A DNA stretch of 11,079 nucleotides from JAWLBR01 sp041687495 (GTDB lineage Bacteria; Bacillota; Limnochordia; DTU087; JAAYGB01), in NCBI GenBank assembly GCA_041687495.1, contig JAWLBR010000090.1:1-11079 (forward strand), given 5' to 3'. Made by a program: the position numbers and the translations under genes. The notes beneath the pieces were generated by a model, which was not told the DNA's origin, made no database searches, and saw only the letters and a program-made list of their open reading frames with translations. Of this stretch, positions 6,920 through 11,079 are shown in pieces. Position 1 is the first letter of the stretch; each line of letters starts with the position of its first letter.

Positions 6920-7987
6920 TTAGGGTGCAAACGGTATCTTTAGCTCTGTTCCTTCTGTCAGCCGATCTGGATCAGTGATTGCTGGATTTGCCTCCCAAAT
7001 CTCCCGATACCGACTCGGGTCACCCAGAAGGTCCCTGCTGATGTTCCACAGAGAGTCCCCCTTCTTCACTGTATACGAGTGAAAAGAAGGCGTTAACGCC
7101 TTTGGCCCTGCCGTGTTCGCTTCCACGGGAGTAACTGTCACCTGGGCCGCCGGAGTGTCCAGCCGGCCGCCCTGCCGAATCCGTTCGAAGGACTGCGCTC
7201 CCACCCCGGCCTCCAATGCCGACACAGAGGGCTGGTTCTCAGCAGTTTGCTCACTGGCGACGGTCTGCCGCAAGCCGCTTCCCGATACCGACCGAGACTG
7301 GACTTGTCTGGTAGGTGTATGCTCGGTAAAGGAGGGGGTCCGTGTTTGAGACAGGATGATGCCCACTAGGGCTACCAACCCGATCACCGCGGCAATGATG
7401 ACTCCGAAAGACCGCCGCTTCCCACCGGCACTTAGCTTCCCCTTTGGACGGTTCTTCTCCGGAGGTTGCCTTGAAAACTCAGATGACCGCTTGAGCTGTG
7501 CCATTGTTTCGGCCTGAAGGACTCTAAGCCTGGTACTTGGGCGTAAAGTACCGTTCTGCCAGGAAAAAACCTTCCAGCTCTTGCTGCCTCCATCCATGAG
7601 CAATCCAATCTGCCAGTGATCACCAAAGAAACTCGCGCCGCGCAGCTTGTCCGTTCCCTCCAGCATCATTCCAGTCTCAGGACGAATGACAAACCATCCG
7701 AGTATCCTCGATTCGGGAAAATGAGAACTAAACAAGTCTTGTACCTGCTGCCAGTGACTGAGACTGAGGGGACTGTTCTCTTCTCCTAGCGGGTAGAAGA
7801 ACAGCTCCTCCACCAAGATGGCGGGGCGGAACCGACTAAAGACTAACTGCCCACCCATTAAGCCTTCTACCGGGCGGTCATCCAGTCCCACATCAAGCTT
7901 CTCCAATTCCGCCAGTAAATCACCGGAGATGAAAATGTCAGGACCGGGATCCCTGCCTAATCCCGAATCTCCAACGTGCTCTTTCAC
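6920..7987 (-). CDS. Membrane-anchored LysM protein with N-terminal inactive JAMM/MPN-like domain
   Basis: The 355-residue protein has three parts. Residues about 22-155 resemble a JAMM/MPN fold: PVEGLMGGQLV (Glu41) sits where JAMM proteases have E-x-G-G, and ILGWFVIRPETGMMLEGTD (95-113) aligns with the 'GWYHTHPGxGxFLSGTD' signature. The metal-binding HxH is VIR (100-102) and the Ser is Glu110; only Asp113 remains, so no isopeptidase activity is expected. A basic stretch precedes one transmembrane helix (194-213), giving an N-in topology, then a Ser/Thr/Gln-rich linker and a C-terminal LysM domain (302-353; YTVKKGDSLWNISRDLLG) for peptidoglycan binding outside the inner membrane. GTG at 7987 is chosen because GGAGG lies 8 nt upstream; a TTG at 8044 has no ribosome site. 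It is the last gene of the envelope unit. LysM is certain; the MPN call is by eye. Confidence 0.88.
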   Translation of the reverse strand: MKEHVGDSGLGRDPGPDIFISGDLLAELEKLDVGLDDRPVEGLMGGQLVFSRFRPAILVEELFFYPLGEENSPLSLSHWQQVQDLFSSHFPESRILGWFVIRPETGMMLEGTDKLRGASFFGDHWQIGLLMDGGSKSWKVFSWQNGTLRPSTRLRVLQAETMAQLKRSSEFSRQPPEKNRPKGKLSAGGKRRSFGVIIAAVIGLVALVGIILSQTRTPSFTEHTPTRQVQSRSVSGSGLRQTVASEQTAENQPSVSALEAGVGAQSFERIRQGGRLDTPAAQVTVTPVEANTAGPKALTPSFHSYTVKKGDSLWNISRDLLGDPSRYREIWEANPAITDPDRLTEGTELKIPFAP

Positions 7988-8040
7988 CGAAAGCACCTCC
8001 GTCTCTGGGCTGCAGCGGCACAAGCCAGCCTTTTCCGTGC

Positions 8041-8075
8041 CCAAAAGGGAAGACCGCTACGGCCTCCCCTTTCGG
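8041..8075 (-). other. Long intercistronic hairpin upstream of the LysM gene
   Basis: On the minus strand 16 bases (complement of 8060-8075) pair with 16 bases (complement of 8041-8056) around a UAG loop, with no mismatches apart from G-U pairs. It lies in the 133-nt gap between the LE-repeat gene stop and the LysM start, about 41 nt before the ribosome site. No T-run follows, so it is not a classic terminator; mRNA stabilisation, processing or partial attenuation are possible roles. Confidence 0.6.
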
Positions 8076-8120
8076 CTCAGTCTCGGCAACTGGCTCTCAC
8101 TGCTGTCATCTAGACTTGAG

Positions 8121-9065
8121 CTAGTCAGCCGAGATAACTAGCCCATTCACATTCACCGACTTCTCCACCTCGATGAAAAACTCGACATCCTTTTCAATGC
8201 TGACATCTTTGCCCTTCACCAGGAAAGCACCAGCCAAGCCGATCGGATTTCCGGCCAAGAGGATCACTCCCAACATACTGGCACCGGCAGCCATGTGCAG
8301 CGACTTATTCTCTTCGGCCGAGCGCTCAGATATGTTCAGATCTAGCTTGGTGCCATCTAAGGCGACTACTCGCCCAAACTCGACCTCCAGCTTCCCATCC
8401 CTTCCCAGCCGGCCAGCAGCGGTGACAGAAGTAACGGTGGCGGTACCCTTCGTCCCAGCAGGAATGATCAGCTTGTTGTCCACAATCACATCTTTTACGA
8501 CCTCATAGGGCACGGTGTCATTGGCTTTGTTCTCTCCGGAGTTGACTGTTTCAAGCAGACGGACTTTGACCAACGTTTCCTTGGGAATAAGAGTGGATTT
8601 AGTAGCCACGTCCTTAGCTCCCCAGATGATGCCGGTTAGTTCAGTAATCCGCGCTTGAAGGGGACCGGACTGAACAGCGCCGTACACGCCATTCTCCAGG
8701 TCTTTTACTCGATCAAACAAGGGCTTGTCCATACTAGTCTTTTGGTACATCATCCACTCTAGGGCAGCTAGCTTGAGCCGCAGTGGATTCCCGTCCAGCC
8801 CACCAACATCCAAATAGCTGCGCACCCGCTCAATGCGTACTAGCAGCGCTCCTCTTTGGGGTTGGCCGAACAAGTCTGTTTCCAGCGATTCCAGTCGAGT
8901 AACCATTGAACCATCTTTTGTGGCATAGCCGTAGAGCATGGTCTCCATAGCTGCCAGCGTTTCCAACGGGGTAGTCTCCGCCTGAACAACAGCTGGTACA
9001 CCCATCGTCCAGATCATGATGGCGGTCAACACAGTACAAATGAGCTTCTTCATCAGCTTCGGCAC
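8121..9065 (-). CDS. Secreted envelope protein with N-terminal LE-repeats and C-terminal beta-rich/glycine-zipper region; unknown function
   Basis: I do not recognise a named gene. The 314-residue protein has a signal peptide (MKKLICTVLTAIMIW core, likely cut after QA near residue 29). Residues about 37-150 hold at least four degenerate repeats of roughly 25-29 residues built as L-x-x-[ML]-E-x-x-[LVM]-[YF]-G-x(4-9)-L-x-x-R, for example LESLETDLFGQPQRGALLVR and VKDLENGVYGAVQSGPLQAR. The next part (IPKETLVKVRLLETV, IIPAGTKGTATV, GRLGRDGKLEVEF, LDGTKLDL) is beta-rich and resembles a segment seen in various exported proteins with 'IPAGT' motifs. It is followed by a glycine-rich hydrophobic stretch (AAGASMLGVILLAGNPIG) and a closing strand region. 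GTG at 9065 is used with a displaced ribosome site; ATG at 9053 is an alternative. It starts 34 nt after the SLH beta-barrel gene, so it is probably an envelope partner of it. Confidence 0.88.
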   Translation of the reverse strand: MPKLMKKLICTVLTAIMIWTMGVPAVVQAETTPLETLAAMETMLYGYATKDGSMVTRLESLETDLFGQPQRGALLVRIERVRSYLDVGGLDGNPLRLKLAALEWMMYQKTSMDKPLFDRVKDLENGVYGAVQSGPLQARITELTGIIWGAKDVATKSTLIPKETLVKVRLLETVNSGENKANDTVPYEVVKDVIVDNKLIIPAGTKGTATVTSVTAAGRLGRDGKLEVEFGRVVALDGTKLDLNISERSAEENKSLHMAAGASMLGVILLAGNPIGLAGAFLVKGKDVSIEKDVEFFIEVEKSVNVNGLVISAD

Positions 9066-9076
9066 GCCTATATTAC

Positions 9077-9097
9077 AAGGCTAATGCCTTTCCCTCC
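9077..9097 (-). promoter_or_regulatory. Shine-Dalgarno separated from GTG start by a small hairpin
   Basis: A strong GGGGAGGG site (complement of 9092-9099) follows directly on the stop codon of the SLH gene but is about 26 nt from the GTG at 9065. Between them the 14-base sequence AAGGCATTAGCCTT (complement of 9077-9090) forms a 5-bp hairpin with an AUUA loop. Folding it out leaves about 12 nt, near usable spacing. No other ribosome site is visible for this gene. Confidence 0.5.
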
Positions 9098-9099
9098 CC

Positions 9100-10596
9100 T
9101 TAAAATCGAATGGAAAACTCAGCGGTGGCAACATTGTCTGAGGTGGTATCTTCGGCCTCATCTTCCCGCATCGCCCGGTCAAAATCGATCATTTTGTAGC
9201 CCACTAGCAGCGACGTATCCTTCCGAAAAACAAATCCTAAACTCAGACTGGTCGAGCTCTGACCTGCGCCCTCCTCCATGGAGACATCGGCCTGCAGCAC
9301 TGTCTCCTGTGCCCAAGGCACTGGATACTTTACTCCTGCACTGGCCCCGCGGCTGCCTAGTTTGGCGGCTCCTAGTTCAGAATCACCTTCATACTTCAGC
9401 CCTAACTCCAAACTTCCTTTGGGAGTGTCAACGCCAACCCCAATGGCGGTACGCCGCCTCGCTTTGCTTTCCTCCCGCCCAGGCTCGTCTAGCGGAGGCT
9501 CCTCGGGCGGATCCAGGGGATCCGGCTTGCGGGCGATGGAGGTGTCGCTGTAACTGTAGTCGGCCCGAATGACTGTGTCTTTGGCTAGATCGTAACTTAC
9601 CCCCATTGAGTGCACTGTCTGCAGGCCTGCCAGATCATTGTCCAGTGAGTCCACAGTGTCCCGGGATGTCCGAATCAGCACATCTCCCACTCGGACAGTA
9701 AAGTCATAACCCCTGGTTTTCCCCTGCTCAGCCAGATCAACCCCCAACAGGGAATCAAAGCCAGGCTTAACCGAGCGGTACTTGGCTCCTAACTCTACAT
9801 CCCCCAACTGCCACAGGGCTCCCACATTTACAGCGTCGGTTCCTGAACTCTCCTTGCTGGCGTTTCCAGCATATTCACCGCTCACGAGGAAGTCTGGGGT
9901 AACTCGGACACTACCGCCGATTGTCCCAATGCTACCTGGAGAATCACCGTCCAGAGCAGCACGGGACCGAGCCAATACCGACGCCTCTATCTGCATCCGA
10001 TCATTCAGTCGAATGACATTATCGCCGACTAGGTAATTCTCCTTATCCTTGAGGGAAAAGGGATCCTTTTCCTCCTTGTCCTTGGCACTGCCATCTCCCG
10101 GATTAGCCAAGCTGGAATCATAGCGTATTAGTTCGGTTGTGCTGTCTGATGGCAAAAATCTCTTGGCCAGCCCGAGAGTCTCCAGTTCGTCGTCAAACCC
10201 GTCGATCAGCCTTCTGATGGCATCCATGTGCAGGCTAGTCAACTCTGTGGGTGCATCGCTGACCCGTTTGGCCTGCTCAAACAGCTGCTTGAGCCACACC
10301 TCAGGGTCGTTCGGACCGTTGTCACCGGAATCGCCAATTTTCTCCAGACGGTTCAAAATCCTACTAACCAGCAGCGCCATCTCGAACCTGGTGATGGTTG
10401 ATCCTTCGGCAAAGCTTAGGTCCTTCTCCTCCAATAGAGGGGTGTCAACCAAGCTTCTCACTGCGGAGTAACTCCAGTGCTCCAGCGGGAGGTCTTGCTC
10501 CGGAACTTGGGCGACAACCGGAGTTCCGTCCATAAGAACCAAGATAAGTACTACTAATGCAATTGTTCTTGGTGAAGGCATGAATGTCTTGATCAT
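9100..10596 (-). CDS. OmpM-like outer-membrane protein: SLH domain plus C-terminal beta-barrel
   Basis: The 498-residue precursor has a signal peptide (TIALVVLILVLM core, likely cut near residue 29). One SLH domain follows (about 32-88: LEHWSYSAVRSLVDTPLL through ITRFEMALLVSRIL), then a charged helical linker to about residue 180. The rest is a long region of alternating hydrophobic/polar strands with turns rich in Gly, Asp and Ser (for instance VNVGALWQLGDVELGAKYR), ending in EFSIRF with terminal Phe, as in outer-membrane barrels. In OmpM proteins the SLH domain binds peptidoglycan and the barrel sits in the outer membrane, tethering the two. An acidic, proline-rich segment (PLDPPEEPPLDEPGREE) looks like an exposed loop. 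ATG at 10596 has GGAGG 7 nt upstream; the frame opens earlier at 10635 without a ribosome site. It heads the envelope unit. OmpM-like class is confident; pore activity is inferred. Confidence 0.9.
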   Translation of the reverse strand: MIKTFMPSPRTIALVVLILVLMDGTPVVAQVPEQDLPLEHWSYSAVRSLVDTPLLEEKDLSFAEGSTITRFEMALLVSRILNRLEKIGDSGDNGPNDPEVWLKQLFEQAKRVSDAPTELTSLHMDAIRRLIDGFDDELETLGLAKRFLPSDSTTELIRYDSSLANPGDGSAKDKEEKDPFSLKDKENYLVGDNVIRLNDRMQIEASVLARSRAALDGDSPGSIGTIGGSVRVTPDFLVSGEYAGNASKESSGTDAVNVGALWQLGDVELGAKYRSVKPGFDSLLGVDLAEQGKTRGYDFTVRVGDVLIRTSRDTVDSLDNDLAGLQTVHSMGVSYDLAKDTVIRADYSYSDTSIARKPDPLDPPEEPPLDEPGREESKARRRTAIGVGVDTPKGSLELGLKYEGDSELGAAKLGSRGASAGVKYPVPWAQETVLQADVSMEEGAGQSSTSLSLGFVFRKDTSLLVGYKMIDFDRAMREDEAEDTTSDNVATAEFSIRF

Positions 10597-10621
10597 CTCA
10601 CTCCCTCCAACCATACCACAT

Positions 10622-10653
10622 GCCCCGCCCAACATATGCGGGTGCGGGGCGGG
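10622..10653 (-). other. GC-rich hairpin in the 5' leader of the OmpM-like gene
   Basis: GCCCCGC (10622-10628) is inverted as GCGGGGC (10644-10650), and an overlapping alternative pairs CCCGCCC (10624-10630) with GGGCGGG (10647-10653). It lies just upstream of the gene's ribosome site and begins about where a transcript from the candidate promoter would start. A 5' stabiliser or translational brake is possible; no T-run follows. Confidence 0.45.
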
Positions 10654-10658
10654 CAGAG

Positions 10659-10687
10659 ACTATCCTCCCGATTAGGGGCATTGGCAA
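10659..10687 (-). promoter_or_regulatory. Candidate sigma-A-type promoter for the envelope unit
   Basis: TTGCCA (complement of 10682-10687; one mismatch to TTGACA) and GATAGT (complement of 10659-10664; two mismatches to TATAAT) are separated by exactly 17 bp. The predicted start site near 10652 gives a leader of about 55 nt ahead of the ATG at 10596. Confidence 0.4.
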
Positions 10688-10812
10688 TGGTTCCACTGGT
10701 GCAAGGCAGTTTTGACCTGCGCCGCCAATTACTTGACAATTTCGGTATCTGATCCCAGAAACCCTTCCGACCCAAGTCGGAGAGAACTAGGCCCATTGCC
10801 CTATCAGTATGG
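10688..10812. other. Non-coding spacer between the aldolase terminator and the envelope-unit promoter
   Basis: No gene is supported between the aldolase stop and the OmpM-like start, about 310 nt in total. Besides the terminator, promoter and leader hairpin listed separately, this part holds a perfect 6-bp palindrome TCCGAC-CCAA-GTCGGA at 10766-10781, upstream of the candidate promoter. It could be a regulator site or a small RNA hairpin. Open frames across it have no ribosome site and cross the terminator. Confidence 0.4.
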
Positions 10813-10842
10813 AAAAAAATGCCCACCAAAATAGTGGGCATT
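10813..10842 (-). terminator. Intrinsic terminator of the class II aldolase gene
   Basis: A perfect 9-bp stem, AATGCCCAC (10818-10826) with GTGGGCATT (10834-10842), has a seven-base loop. On the minus strand it runs into seven T (complement of 10813-10819). It lies 64 nt after the aldolase stop codon. Confidence 0.88.
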
Positions 10843-10906
10843 AGACGGACTCTTTCTACCTGCTTATCACAATATGCCTTCAGTCACCAAATGATGCCCG
10901 ATTCGC

Positions 10907-11079
10907 TTAGGCCTTTCCAGCTGAACCCAGGACGCGAATTCTGGCCTGTACCTTCTCTTGCATCGCCTTTCGGGCAACCCCCAATTGTTCGATACCCAAC
11001 ACTGGTCCTTCAGTAGCTGATAGCGCCTCCCGCAGTGCTCCTCCAAATGCGGTCATCACTTCAGTCCCAATATTCACTT
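10907..11079 (-). CDS. fba: Class II fructose-bisphosphate aldolase, C-terminal end (5' part beyond the window)
   Basis: Only the last 56 residues and the TAA stop are visible. They read VNIGTEVMTAFGGALREAL, then AMQEKVQARIRVLGSAGKA at the end. This matches the C-terminus of class II aldolases: the 'INVNTE' strand that contacts the substrate phosphate, then the last helices and the 'FGSAxKA' tail seen in Bacillus FbaA. These zinc enzymes cleave fructose-1,6-bisphosphate to dihydroxyacetone phosphate and glyceraldehyde-3-phosphate in the cytoplasm. The zinc-binding residues lie outside the window. A tagatose-bisphosphate aldolase (GatY/KbaY) is the main alternative, since the tails are similar. 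The gene ends with its own terminator, so it is transcriptionally separate from the envelope unit that follows. Confidence 0.83.
   Translation of the reverse strand, partial: VNIGTEVMTAFGGALREALSATEGPVLGIEQLGVARKAMQEKVQARIRVLGSAGKA

Noticed and set aside
6920..7987. Active JAMM metalloprotease
   Set aside because: The HxH metal ligands and the active-site serine are replaced, so catalytic zinc binding is not expected.
7988..8120. Cyclic-di-AMP (ydaO-type) riboswitch ahead of the LysM gene
   Set aside because: LysM genes often carry this element, but the conserved ydaO motifs were not found here; the gap is dominated by the long hairpin.
9084..9572. 162-codon plus-strand open frame opposite the OmpM-like gene
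   Set aside because: Antisense shadow with a low-complexity Pro/Arg/Ser/Trp composition, opposite a well-supported barrel gene.
10593..10841. Possible small minus-strand gene of 82 codons upstream of the OmpM-like gene
   Set aside because: It begins inside the aldolase terminator, crosses the promoter and leader hairpin, has no ribosome site and shows no recognisable protein pattern.
10819..11016. Plus-strand open frame of 65 codons
   Set aside because: It runs antisense over the aldolase C-terminus, whose protein sequence is clearly recognisable; no ribosome site.
1..11079. CRISPR array, tRNA/rRNA genes, insertion sequence or prophage
   Set aside because: No regularly spaced direct repeats, tRNA-like cloverleaf with a recognisable TTCGA arm, transposase or integrase motifs were seen on either strand.

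Overview
The window reads as a chromosomal segment of a diderm (two-membrane) member of the Bacillota. The support is a signal-peptide protein with one SLH domain followed by an outer-membrane-type beta-barrel ending in Phe (9100-10596), the OmpM arrangement known from Negativicutes, Halanaerobiales and Limnochordia-type clades. Other Bacillota traits are strong GGAGG-type ribosome binding sites, frequent GTG/TTG starts, a DUF1540 protein and a class II aldolase with a Bacillus-like C-terminus. Base composition looks balanced to slightly GC-rich. I see no RNA genes, CRISPR array, insertion sequence or prophage. The exact class (Limnochordia-like is my guess) is inference.

Layout, right to left, because nearly everything is on the minus strand. 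The 3' end of a class II fructose-bisphosphate aldolase gene (10907-11079) closes with a clear intrinsic terminator (10813-10842). A candidate promoter (10659-10687) then opens a three-gene envelope unit: SLH beta-barrel protein (9100-10596), secreted 'LE-repeat' protein (8121-9065) and a membrane protein with an N-terminal inactive JAMM/MPN-like domain, one transmembrane helix and a C-terminal LysM domain (6920-7987). The unit closes with a strong intrinsic terminator (6864-6894). It carries two intercistronic RNA hairpins: one between a strong Shine-Dalgarno and a GTG start (9077-9097), and a 16-bp one ahead of the LysM gene (8041-8075). A YyaL/DUF255 thioredoxin-like protein (4565-6673) and a small Cys-rich DUF1540 protein (4246-4494) follow.

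A single plus-strand gene, a Gfo/Idh/MocA oxidoreductase (3067-4149), converges on the DUF1540 gene at a terminator (4190-4229). It diverges from a likely operon of a PdxA-family dehydrogenase (1910-2917), an MFS transporter (718-1875) and a 3'-truncated CorA-type metal transporter (1-674). The shared divergent region (2918-3066) holds repeated ACCGGCC motifs that look like an operator.

How they may work together: the three-gene envelope unit could link cytoplasm or inner membrane, peptidoglycan and outer membrane. The divergent PdxA/MFS and oxidoreductase genes look more like uptake and oxidation of a sugar acid or polyol than vitamin B6 synthesis. Both statements are inferences from domains and context.
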